12,133 nucleotides of DNA, from contig PXAI01000103.1 in the NCBI GenBank assembly GCA_003567135.1, forward strand, positions 1 to 12,133, read 5' to 3'. This DNA comes from Balneolia bacterium (GTDB lineage: Bacteria > Bacteroidota > Rhodothermia > Balneolales > Cyclonatronaceae). The notes below the pieces were generated by a model. That model was not told the DNA's origin and made no database searches. It worked only from the letters and a program-made list of their open reading frames with translations. Made by a program: the position numbers and the translations under genes. This document shows positions 1 to 6,526 of the stretch, piece by piece (within the stretch, counting starts at the first letter, position 1; each line of letters starts with the position of its first letter).

Positions 1-2940
1 AACTTTGGTAGCGGACCTGCTGAAGTACTGGTACCAATTGACTACGTGCAAGGCGAGTGGACCAGCGTTAGTATTCCAAAGAGTGCATTTGGTGATATGA
101 CATGGGATGCTGTACGTGAATTCAAGTTTGCTGCAAATGGTCCCGGAAGTGTAGTACCGGTTGATATCTACATTGATAATCTGTATTTCTCAGGCGATGG
201 CGAGGCTGGTGATCCAACACCTCCTTCAATGCCAGACGGATTTGTGGCCAGTGATATGGTGGGACCAGATCCGGTAGATGCCGGTGAAATTTTCCTTGCT
301 GCCGGTCCGAGCAATGTGGCAGAGCCTGATATTGAGTATCGCCTTTTCTACTCTCTCTCATCCGATGTTCCTGCAAATCCGCAGGATGCTACCGAATATG
401 AGTTTGGTACTACACCCGGTGATGGTGACGGTGTAAATCCGTTTGGATTCAGACTGGGCGGGCTTGAAGAAGCTACCGAATACACTTTCTGGCTTTATCA
501 GTATGATAGTGCTAACGATCTGTTTTCAGAGCCTGCCGTTGCCTCCGCGGTTTCGGGCGGTGATGGTGACGATCCTGCGGGACCACCGACTCCGGTTGGA
601 TTTACAGCCAGCGATATGGTAGGAGATGATCCCGTTGATGACGGTGAAATATTCCTGTCTGTTGGCCCGAATAACGTTATAGAGCCAAATATTGAGTACC
701 GTCTCTTTTATTCTGTAACAGCGGATGCTCCGGCTAACCCGCAGGACGCCACCGAGTATGCTTTCGGTTCTACTGATGGCGACGGCGACGGTGTTGGTGC
801 GTTTGGATTCAGACTGGGCGGACTTGAAGAATCTACCCATTACACGTTCTGGCTGTACCAGTACGATACCGAGCTTGAAGCATTCTCTGCCCCTGCTGAA
901 GCCTCTGCGGTTTCAGGCGGTGAAGATGAGGGTGGAGAAGGTGAGAATGTACTTGTAAACGGAGATTTCTCTGACGGGCTTGCAGCCTGGAGTACATTTA
1001 TTGCCGACTTCGCCGGCGTTAGTGCTGATATAGAAGTAGTCGATGGTGAAGCTTCTATCACAAATATTGAGGGTGCCGGTGGCGAACCCTGGTGGATTCA
1101 GCTGAATCAGATTTTTACTCCGGAACAGATCGCTTCACTTCAGGTTGGCGAAACCTATGAAGTATCGTTCGACGCCAGATCTTCTGAAGACGGACGTCCT
1201 CTGAGAATGTACTTCGGACAGGAAGGTGGCGGATTTCAGGATTTAGTAACATTTGATATCAACCTCACGACCTCCATGGAAACGTATTCAACCACGGTGG
1301 TTGTAACGCAAACCTTTGAAGAGATGAAGCTCGGTTTCGAGGCTGGTTTAAGTAATGCTGACGTTTTTATTGATAACGCAGTACTCATACTCGGCGAATC
1401 AGGCGATCCTGATCCAATAGGACCTCCAACTCCGGTTGGATTTACTGCCAGCGACATGGTTGGCCCTGATCCGGTAGACGACGGTGAGATATTCCTGTCT
1501 GTTGGTCCTAATGATGTTGAGCAGCCAAATATTGAGTACAGACTTTTTTACTCTGTCTCAGCTGATGCTCCTTCAGATCCGCAGGAAGCCACCGAATATG
1601 CTTTCGGTTCTACTGATGGCGATGGAGGCGGTGTAGCCGCATTCGGATTCAGACTGGGTGATCTTGAGATTGCCACTGAATACACGTTCTGGCTCTACCA
1701 GTATGATACAGATATTGAAGAATTCTCTGATCCTGCTGTAGCCTCAGCGGTTTCCGGAGGTGAAGATGACACAGTGCCTCTGGATCTTCCTGTAACCTTC
1801 GATGACCCGAACGTGGATTACAACATCGTTGATTTTGGCGGAACTATGTCTCAGATCGTTGAAGATCCGACTGATTCTGAAAACCTCGTCGTTGAGACGG
1901 TAAAAACCGAAGCGGCAGAAACCTGGGCCGGAACCACAGTCGGTGGCGGAACAGGATTTGCAACGCCGGTTCCGTTTGATGAGGAAAATACGACGATGAG
2001 CCTCCGGGTCTGGTCGCCGGTTGCAGACATACCTGTTCGCATTAAGGTTGAAGATTCAAATGATGCCACCATCAGTGTAGAAACCGAAGCTATGGTTCCT
2101 GTAGCTGAAGAGTGGGTAACGCTGGTCTTCAATTTCGCAAATGAAGCTGAAGGTACATCCCCGATCAACTTCGAAAACACCTACAACATGGCGAGCGTGT
2201 TCTTCGATTTCGACACCTCAGGCGGCGCTGCCGGCGAGCGTACCTATTACTGGGATGACATGGAATTCGGCGGCGAAGCTGACGATCCTGATCCGACCGG
2301 ACCTTCGGTACCTGTTGGCTTTACGGCCAGTGATATGGTAGGTGAAGAACCTGTAGGCCCTGGCGAGATCTTCCTTTCTGCAGGACCAAGTGACGTGGAA
2401 GAGGAAAACATTGAATACAGGCTCTACTACTCACTAACCGATGAAGCGCCTGAAAGTCCGTTCGATGCTGCCGAATACGTATTCGGTTCAACTCCGGGCG
2501 ACGGTGAGGGTAATGCCGCATTCGGATTTGTTCTTGGCGGCCTTGAGCCGGGTGAAGAATACACCTTCTGGTTATATCAGTATGATACTGATCTGGAATT
2601 GTTCTCCGAGCCGGCTGAAGCTTCAGCGGTTTCCGGCGAGCAGGATACAAGCACACTCGATGATGGCGACATCCCGACTGAGTTTGCCCTGAACCAGAAC
2701 TACCCGAACCCGTTCAACCCAACAACTCAGATTGTGTTCGACATGCCTGAAAATTCAAATGTAAGGCTGGATGTTTACAACCTGATGGGTCAGCTGGTGG
2801 CAACACTGGTTGATGAAAACATGAATGCAGGCACGCATACGGTAACGTTTGATGCCAGCAGACTGGCAAGCGGCGTGTATCTGTACCGCCTGCAGGCCGG
2901 AAGCGCTGTAATGACAAGGAAAATGACTCTTATTAAATAA
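1..2940 (+). CDS. Large modular secreted carbohydrate-binding protein, T9SS substrate (5' end cut by window)
   Basis: The frame is open from base 1, so the 979 visible residues are the C-terminal part of a longer protein; a GTG at 46 lies inside a domain and is not the start. Modules in visible-residue numbering: about 1-62, the end of a beta-sandwich binding domain closing on IYIDNLYF; 75-187 and 196-307, FnIII-like repeats 1 and 2; 316-466, a CBM4/9-like domain (opens VLVNGDFSDGLAAW, closes DVFIDNAVLIL); 476-587, repeat 3; 593-758, another jelly-roll domain closing on YYWDDMEF; 768-879, repeat 4; 888-979, a T9SS type A sorting domain (NQNYPNPFNPTTQI, then GVYLYRLQAGS). The sorting domain implies export across the outer membrane by T9SS and surface attachment or release. 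No catalytic motif is visible; an enzyme domain may lie upstream of the window, since such modules often trail hydrolases (inference). It ends just before a strong terminator. Confident on secretion and module type, not on ligand. Confidence 0.9.
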   Translation, partial: NFGSGPAEVLVPIDYVQGEWTSVSIPKSAFGDMTWDAVREFKFAANGPGSVVPVDIYIDNLYFSGDGEAGDPTPPSMPDGFVASDMVGPDPVDAGEIFLAAGPSNVAEPDIEYRLFYSLSSDVPANPQDATEYEFGTTPGDGDGVNPFGFRLGGLEEATEYTFWLYQYDSANDLFSEPAVASAVSGGDGDDPAGPPTPVGFTASDMVGDDPVDDGEIFLSVGPNNVIEPNIEYRLFYSVTADAPANPQDATEYAFGSTDGDGDGVGAFGFRLGGLEESTHYTFWLYQYDTELEAFSAPAEASAVSGGEDEGGEGENVLVNGDFSDGLAAWSTFIADFAGVSADIEVVDGEASITNIEGAGGEPWWIQLNQIFTPEQIASLQVGETYEVSFDARSSEDGRPLRMYFGQEGGGFQDLVTFDINLTTSMETYSTTVVVTQTFEEMKLGFEAGLSNADVFIDNAVLILGESGDPDPIGPPTPVGFTASDMVGPDPVDDGEIFLSVGPNDVEQPNIEYRLFYSVSADAPSDPQEATEYAFGSTDGDGGGVAAFGFRLGDLEIATEYTFWLYQYDTDIEEFSDPAVASAVSGGEDDTVPLDLPVTFDDPNVDYNIVDFGGTMSQIVEDPTDSENLVVETVKTEAAETWAGTTVGGGTGFATPVPFDEENTTMSLRVWSPVADIPVRIKVEDSNDATISVETEAMVPVAEEWVTLVFNFANEAEGTSPINFENTYNMASVFFDFDTSGGAAGERTYYWDDMEFGGEADDPDPTGPSVPVGFTASDMVGEEPVGPGEIFLSAGPSDVEEENIEYRLYYSLTDEAPESPFDAAEYVFGSTPGDGEGNAAFGFVLGGLEPGEEYTFWLYQYDTDLELFSEPAEASAVSGEQDTSTLDDGDIPTEFALNQNYPNPFNPTTQIVFDMPENSNVRLDVYNLMGQLVATLVDENMNAGTHTVTFDASRLASGVYLYRLQAGSAVMTRKMTLIK
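223..561 (+). repeat. FnIII-like protein repeat, copy 1
   Basis: First copy of a ~112-codon unit. It carries the family marks GF.ASDM.G, PV..GEIFL, IEYR.FYS, an acidic glycine loop (GDGDG) and EYTFWLYQYD, closing on SAVSGG. The predicted all-beta pattern suits an FnIII/Ig-like spacer between binding modules; the fold is inferred. Confidence 0.8.
586..921 (+). repeat. FnIII-like protein repeat, copy 2
   Basis: Second copy, joined to copy 1 by a short D/G/P linker. It has the same landmarks (GEIFL, IEYRLFYS, FGSTDGDGDG, YTFWLYQYD, SAVSGG) and is closest to copy 3. Copies 2 and 3 share long stretches of near-identical DNA, so duplication or gene conversion seems fairly recent. Confidence 0.8.
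1426..1761 (+). repeat. FnIII-like protein repeat, copy 3
   Basis: Third copy, placed between the CBM4/9-like domain and the second jelly-roll domain. It begins PTPVGFTASDMVG exactly like copy 2 and ends SAVSGG. Its acidic loop is DGDGGG rather than DGDGDG. Confidence 0.8.
2302..2637 (+). repeat. FnIII-like protein repeat, copy 4
   Basis: Fourth copy, directly before the T9SS sorting domain. It carries VGEEPVGPGEIFL, close to GEEPVGSGEMFL in the copy inside the gene at 4537. Copies 4 and 5 also hold the same place next to a sorting domain, which suggests the repeat plus sorting domain was duplicated as a cassette. Confidence 0.8.
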
Positions 2941-2973
2941 GCGCCTTTAACTTAAAAGATATACCCATATCTG

Positions 2974-3012
2974 AACATCCCCGGAGGCTGCCGCTTCCGG
3001 GGATGTTTTTTT
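2974..3012 (+). terminator. Intrinsic terminator of the large T9SS gene
   Basis: A 15-bp stem (left arm 2974-2988, right arm 2993-3007, one G-U pair) closes a 4-nt TGCC loop and runs into a T tract at 3006-3012. It begins 34 nt after the stop codon. The core ATCCCCGGAGGC recurs in the terminator at 5826. Confidence 0.9.
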
Positions 3013-3047
3013 ATGTACATGTGTAGTTTACAGGCTGGCTATAAAAG

Positions 3048-3090
3048 TCCGGTATGGATTTTTTTAAATACTGTATGCCGGAATTTTTTT
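3048..3090. terminator. Possible second terminator-like hairpin
   Basis: TCCGGTAT (3048-3055) can pair with ATGCCGGA (3075-3082) as an 8-bp stem with one G-U pair and a 19-nt loop, followed by seven T's (3084-3090). The loop is long, so this is weaker than the preceding terminator. It could be a backup terminator insulating the toxin-antitoxin operon. Confidence 0.4.
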
Positions 3091-3300
3091 CGTTGTAAGA
3101 CCAATCATTTCAAATCAAAAACTACTTTTCGCTACAAGTAATCGGAGCAGGCCAGACAATAGCAATTCTGAAAGCGCTGCGCGCCTGCCCCGACCCTTCG
3201 GAGGTTCTTCGCTCCGCTACGAACCTGAATTTTTAATTACCGCCAATCCCTAATGAATAAGTCGGCTTAAGCATAAATTTTAAATAGGAACTTGCCATCT

Positions 3301-3333
3301 GTTGCAATTTTTTTTAGTTTGGTTGCAACTAAA
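3301..3333 (+). promoter_or_regulatory. Putative autoregulatory operator of the toxin-antitoxin operon
   Basis: GTTGCAA occurs at 3301-3307 and again at 3322-3328, exactly 21 bp (two helical turns) apart; the second copy extends to the perfect palindrome GTTGCAAC (3322-3329). An overlapping dyad pairs TTTAGTT (3313-3319) with AACTAAA (3327-3333). This sits just upstream of the antitoxin start, where RHH antitoxins normally bind as oligomers. Binding is inferred. Confidence 0.5.
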
Positions 3334-3340
3334 GAAGAGG
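3333..3340 (+). promoter_or_regulatory. Shine-Dalgarno-like site of the antitoxin
   Basis: AGAAGAGG lies 7 nt before the ATG at 3348 and supports that start. It is unusual here: the four other visible starts (4537, 6527, 8256, 11428) have AT-rich leaders with no purine-rich site, as is common in Bacteroidota-type genomes. Confidence 0.55.
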
Positions 3341-3347
3341 TATCATA

Positions 3348-3623
3348 ATGGCAAAATCAAAAGATAAAATCGTCTGGTTCGGCATGAAGCTTTCTCCTGC
3401 CGAAAAGAATAAGATCAAAAAGCTGGCAAAGATTTACGGCAGCACTCAGAAGGATGCCGTGATGGGTTTAGTAGAAAGCAGTCTCGAAGCCTATGAAGCC
3501 GCAGAGATAGCGAATAAGGTAAGCGAACGAGTCTCCAGGTATGCCGGCGTAATCGATGAAAAGCCGGATCTGTCAACCAATAAAAAGCATCTCGATGGCT
3601 ATGGGGCGGGCAGTCTTTCTTGA
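3348..3623 (+). CDS. Ribbon-helix-helix-type antitoxin of a PIN toxin
   Basis: A 91-residue protein with an RHH-like N-terminal half: a beta-strand candidate (KIVWFGMKLS, about residues 7-16), helix A (PAEKNKIKKLAKIYG) and helix B (STQKDAVMGLVESSLEAYEAA). RHH dimers bind operator DNA through the paired strands. The tail from about residue 56 is polar and probably wraps the toxin. The start is supported by a purine-rich site. The stop lies inside the toxin gene (29-nt overlap), the typical translational coupling of toxin-antitoxin operons. The role is inferred from fold pattern and neighbour; it would neutralise the PIN nuclease and repress the operon. It is not evidently related to the glycan genes around it. 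Confidence 0.75.
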   Translation: MAKSKDKIVWFGMKLSPAEKNKIKKLAKIYGSTQKDAVMGLVESSLEAYEAAEIANKVSERVSRYAGVIDEKPDLSTNKKHLDGYGAGSLS

Positions 3624-4014
3624 TACCGGCCCTCTGGTCGCCTTTTTCAACAGGCGGGATCAGTGGCACGAATGGGCGGTTAATGCATTTGCTGAAGCAG
3701 AAGCACCCTTCAAAACCTGCGACGCGGTGCTTTCTGAAGTCCTGTTTCTGACAAAAAACAATCCGCTTGTACTTGAAGCTTTATCAGGTATGATTCGCGA
3801 TCAGATTCTTTCAGTAGAGCCGGTTTTAAGTGAGGAGCCGCTCGACGTATTAGTTCAGGTACGGAAATATACCGACCTCCCGGGCTCATTGGCTGATTTG
3901 AGTCTGGTATGGCTTTGTCAGCAATATGGGGGCACTATCCTTACCCTGGATTCTGATTTTTACATTTACAGAGATAGCGGTGGAAAAAAGCCGAATGTAA
4001 ACATGCCGTTCTGA
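3595..4014 (+). CDS. PIN-domain ribonuclease toxin
   Basis: A 139-residue protein, normal for a PIN toxin (VapC-like in the broad sense). The four acidic metal-site residues are in place: D10 in VFLDTGPLVAFF, E48 in CDAVLSEVLFL, D101 in GSLADLSLVWL, and D119 in LTLDSDFYIYR, with D121 beside it. PIN toxins are Mg/Mn-dependent RNases that cut tRNA or rRNA and stop growth when free of antitoxin; the target here is unknown. The frame also offers ATGs at 3556 and 3601; 3595 or 3601 fits best because the first PIN strand starts a few residues later. No terminator is obvious directly after the stop. The catalytic site appears intact, so the toxin is probably functional. Confidence 0.88.
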   Translation: MAMGRAVFLDTGPLVAFFNRRDQWHEWAVNAFAEAEAPFKTCDAVLSEVLFLTKNNPLVLEALSGMIRDQILSVEPVLSEEPLDVLVQVRKYTDLPGSLADLSLVWLCQQYGGTILTLDSDFYIYRDSGGKKPNVNMPF

Positions 4015-4438
4015 CAGCGTCTTTAATCAGGATTCACCCCAAACAAGTGTGGATATAATCGCACTGACACACATCACTTTCTTATTGCGAATACCTACGT
4101 CCGGAAAGAGCTCATTTTTCGCTGGCCAGCTCTTCCTGAAGTCAATACAAAGAATCTCGACCCTGCCCTGATTAAATAGTTTGTTGCCAAAATTCTTTCG
4201 GATACAGTGAATGGATTTGGGTGAAATAGATTATCTGCCTTGCTTAATTAGTGCAAAAAAATTTCTGAAAATATCAGGTGTTTGTTTTCGCTTATTGATT
4301 AAGAGGGGCACGATTGATGCCGGGTTTTAAGGTTTGGGATCGCTGATTAAAGCTGTTTAAAATTGTAATACTTTGGAAATATTGATCTAATTTGAATAAA
4401 GGCTGTTTGATGATTAGAAATTGGCACGATCTGATTTG
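4015..4438. other. Non-coding region between the toxin and the first paralogue
   Basis: No supported gene. An imperfect inverted repeat pairs AAGAGCT (4106-4112) with AGCTCTT (4128-4134) around a 15-nt loop, without a following T tract. From about 4200 the region is very AT-rich, consistent with promoter DNA for the gene at 4537. Confidence 0.5.
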
Positions 4439-4536
4439 GTGAAAAAAAACACTACAATATGAAAATTTATTGCAACTCCGAAAATAGATCAGTACATTGA
4501 AAGCGATTCCAGAAATAATAATTAACAGATAAGATT
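4439..4536 (+). promoter_or_regulatory. Conserved leader A (shared with the gene at 6527)
   Basis: Starting at GTGAAAAAAA, this leader aligns without gaps to 6429-6526. Including the ATG, about 70 of 101 positions match by hand count. The best-kept blocks are the A tract, ACTACA, ATGAAAATT, TTGC, AAGCG, CCAGAA and the AGATTATG around the start codon. It probably holds the promoter and untranslated leader; I could not assign -33/-7 boxes with confidence. Confidence 0.65.
4498..4511 (+). promoter_or_regulatory. LacI-family operator-like site, copy A
   Basis: TGAAAGCGATTCCA is a near-palindrome around a central CG, in the style of LacI/GalR-family operators. It lies 26 nt before the ATG at 4537, exactly as the matching site does before 6527. 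That position would suit repression by a glycan-responsive regulator; no such regulator is encoded in the window. Confidence 0.5.
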
Positions 4537-5799
4537 ATGAAATCTATATTATACAACAATGCTATTAGTGTGATAGTTGTTGCTTTTATGTGCTTTAGTG
4601 TGTTTGGGCTGACTACCCAGGCGACCGCTCAGGGAGATCCATTGCCAACGCTCGACTTTGAAGAAGGCGGCGCGGGCCAGGATTGGGAATGGGAAGTATT
4701 TGAAAACGCAGATAACCCTCCTGTACGGTTTATTGAAAATCCTGATCCTTCAGGAGCAAATGAATCAGCCACGGTTGCTGAATTTATCTCAAGAGCGGAT
4801 GGTGCTTTATTCGCAGGAACTACCGGTTTCGGGCCTGATAACTTCATAATGGAAGCAGGGTCAAATACCATTACAATTATGGTATGGAAGTCTAAAATCA
4901 GTAATGTCGGGATTAAGCTTGAGACGGCTTCTGGTTGGTCTCAGGGTGAAATTTTAATTGAAAATACAGTAACTGAAGAATGGGAAGCAATCGAGTTTGA
5001 TTTTTCAGACTTCGTAAATCCGCCTGAAGGTGAATCATTCGTTGGTGTAACCGTATTTCCTGATTTTGAGGAAAGAGACGAGGATCATATAACATACTTC
5101 GACAATATTTCTTTCGAAGGTTTTACAACAACTGAAGGCGGTGGTGGCGGAGACCCCGGTGCCCCTCCTGCTCCGGTAGGATTTATTGTCAGTGATATGA
5201 TGGGTGAAGAACCTGTAGGATCTGGCGAAATGTTCCTCGCTGCCGGTGCAAATGAAGTAGTTGGCGATATCGAATATCGTATGTTCTACTCGCTTACAAG
5301 CGAAGCACCTGCTGATCCGCGTGATGCCACCCAATATCAGTTCGGCTCAACAGAAGGTGATGGTAACGGCATCAACGCATTTGGCTTTACAAAAACAGGG
5401 CTAAATCCTGGCGCAGAGTACACATTCTGGCTCTATCAGTACAATACGGCTGAAGATTTATGGTCAGCGCCTTCCAGCGGAACATCTAATGCAGGTGGTA
5501 CCGATACAAGCGTTGGCGATGATGGTGAAGTTCCGACAGAGCTCTCGCTCAATCAGAACTATCCGAATCCGTTTAACCCGACTACCCAAATTACGTTCAC
5601 CATGCCTGAAAGCGGAAGCGCAAGGCTTGATGTGTACAACATGATGGGTCAGCTCGTATCAACGGTTGTTGATCAAAACCTGAATGCCGGTACACACACC
5701 GTAACATTCGATGCTAACAGCCTCGCGAGTGGTGTTTACCTCTATCGCCTGCAGGCCGGTAGCGCGGTACTTACAAGAAAAATGACGCTTGTTAAGTAG
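4537..5799 (+). CDS. Secreted carbohydrate-binding-like protein with T9SS sorting domain (paralogue A)
   Basis: A 420-residue protein with no visible catalytic domain. Residues 1-32 are a Sec signal peptide (hydrophobic core VIVVAFMCFSVFG, probable cleavage after ATAQ). Residues 38-196 are a jelly-roll domain starting TLDFEEGG and ending ITYFDNISFEGF, a form typical of carbohydrate-binding modules in Bacteroidota glycan loci. A GGGGG linker (about 198-211) leads to one FnIII-like repeat (211-321) and the T9SS sorting domain (331-420). The first domain is closely similar to that of the gene at 6527, while the last two resemble the end of the gene ending at 2940, so this gene looks like a mosaic of its neighbours. 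Likely role: a secreted or surface-anchored glycan-binding factor (inference). It has its own leader and terminator, so it is probably monocistronic. Confidence 0.9.
   Translation: MKSILYNNAISVIVVAFMCFSVFGLTTQATAQGDPLPTLDFEEGGAGQDWEWEVFENADNPPVRFIENPDPSGANESATVAEFISRADGALFAGTTGFGPDNFIMEAGSNTITIMVWKSKISNVGIKLETASGWSQGEILIENTVTEEWEAIEFDFSDFVNPPEGESFVGVTVFPDFEERDEDHITYFDNISFEGFTTTEGGGGGDPGAPPAPVGFIVSDMMGEEPVGSGEMFLAAGANEVVGDIEYRMFYSLTSEAPADPRDATQYQFGSTEGDGNGINAFGFTKTGLNPGAEYTFWLYQYNTAEDLWSAPSSGTSNAGGTDTSVGDDGEVPTELSLNQNYPNPFNPTTQITFTMPESGSARLDVYNMMGQLVSTVVDQNLNAGTHTVTFDANSLASGVYLYRLQAGSAVLTRKMTLVK
5167..5499 (+). repeat. FnIII-like protein repeat, copy 5
   Basis: The only copy outside the large gene. 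Landmarks are GFIVSDMMGEEPV, GEMFL, IEYRMFYS, FGSTEGDGNG and EYTFWLYQYN. The end (SNAGG) has diverged from the SAVSGG of copies 1-3. Confidence 0.8.
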
Positions 5800-5825
5800 T
5801 CTTGCCGCATTAGCAACGCAGTTTT

Positions 5826-5861
5826 AAAATCCCCGGAGGCATCAGCTTTCGGGGATTTTTT
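5826..5861 (+). terminator. Intrinsic terminator of paralogue A
   Basis: A 15-bp stem including G-U pairs (5826-5840 with 5845-5859) with an ATCA loop, running into T's to 5861. It shares ATCCCCGGAGGC with the terminator at 2974, so the two genes seem to share their 3' flank as well as their sorting domain. Confidence 0.88.
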
Positions 5862-6195
5862 ATGTTCTGGAATCAAGAGAAAATGCCAACGTTAATTGGC
5901 CTGAACGGAATATGCGGTATTAGCAGATCTGGTAGAGTTTTGCCTGGGATGGTTTAATCCGGTTTAGATTTTCATGTTGGAATAAGGCAGAAATTATTCA
6001 GTTGAGAGGGTAATCAGGTTCTGAGTGTATTAGATAAACCATGCAACAAAATTGAAATGCAGTGGGCATTGATTCGGGTTCAGGCAAGGGTTTAATTCTT
6101 CAATATTTAAACCGCGGGATTGATGGGATGCGCCCGATAATTTCTTTAACTAAATAAGCGGTAAAGAGTTAGCGAATGTTTTGTTGCGTTTTATG

Positions 6196-6209
6196 TGAAA
6201 ACGTTTAAA
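6196..6209 (+). promoter_or_regulatory. LacI-type palindrome, distal site 1
   Basis: TGAAAACGTTTAAA contains the perfect palindrome AAACGTTT around a central CG, as in LacI-family operators. It lies about 320 nt before the start at 6527, so it would be an auxiliary site at most. Confidence 0.3.
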
Positions 6210-6255
6210 AAACAAGTAAGAATAGAATTCTCATTATTGTGGGAAAAGTTTTCAT

Positions 6256-6270
6256 AAATAAGCGCTTTTA
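6256..6270 (+). promoter_or_regulatory. LacI-type palindrome, distal site 2
   Basis: AAGCGCTT (6260-6267) is a perfect palindrome with the AAGCG half-site seen in the proximal sites. It lies 64 bp after distal site 1. It may be chance in AT-rich DNA. Confidence 0.25.
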
Positions 6271-6428
6271 GTCAGATGAAAATTGCCCAGAAGATGAATA
6301 TTTTTTAAAAATAAAATTAATCTGTTGATTAATTACCCTGATTGATGAAAAATAAACTCCTGAAAATCGGCGAATAAAGCAATTAGAATTAGGTTTTGAG
6401 AGTCTTAATCCATGTTTTAAGCTATTGT

Positions 6429-6526
6429 GTGAAAAAAATAACTACACCATGAAAATTATTTGCGTGTTAAGTTAATGTTAGATAAATTAAAAGCGTTTCC
6501 AGAATTAATCACAAACATATTAGATT
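6429..6526 (+). promoter_or_regulatory. Conserved leader B (shared with the gene at 4537)
   Basis: Gap-free match to 4439-4536, beginning GTGAAAAAAA and running to the start codon at the same distance of 98 nt. The middle (about 6463-6478) has diverged while both ends are kept, which points to selection on discrete elements rather than mere recent duplication. Confidence 0.65.
6488..6501 (+). promoter_or_regulatory. LacI-family operator-like site, copy B
   Basis: TAAAAGCGTTTCCA matches the site at 4498-4511 at 12 of 14 positions and lies at the identical distance (26 nt) before the ATG. Preservation of both spacing and core supports a real operator. Confidence 0.5.

Larger units (their letters stand above)
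3013..3347. other. Intergenic region before the toxin-antitoxin operon
   Basis: No convincing gene is seen. The region holds the possible second hairpin at 3048-3090, a GC-rich patch at about 3171-3226 that contrasts with its AT-rich flanks (palindromic GCGC runs, plus AGGTTC at 3202-3207 pairing with GAACCT at 3221-3226), and the promoter/operator area of the antitoxin at 3301-3340. Confidence 0.6.
5862..6428. other. Long AT-rich non-coding region upstream of paralogue B
   Basis: No supported gene on either strand. Two operator-like palindromes (6196-6209 and 6256-6270) occur here. The length is more than a simple promoter needs and suggests extra regulatory sites, a small RNA or decayed sequence; none can be chosen from the sequence alone. 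Confidence 0.5.

Noticed and set aside
46..48. GTG as the start of the first gene
   Set aside because: The frame is open back to base 1 and the upstream residues belong to the same binding domain, so the GTG is internal.
3169..3180. LacI-type site at TGAAAGCGCTGC
   Set aside because: Only one half-site matches, and it lies in a GC-rich palindromic patch away from any glycan gene start.
3556..3558. ATG at 3556 as the toxin start
   Set aside because: It would add 13 residues ahead of the first PIN strand and deepen the overlap with the antitoxin; 3595 or 3601 fits the family better.
4027..4179. A ~50-codon open frame after the toxin gene (contains NTYVRKELIFRWPALPEVN)
   Set aside because: It has no start codon, no ribosome site and no recognisable domain. 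It could be a decayed gene end, but the length is within chance expectation.
5862..6428. CRISPR array, tRNA or rRNA in the long non-coding stretch
   Set aside because: No regularly spaced repeats, cloverleaf or rRNA-like sequence was seen here or elsewhere in the window.
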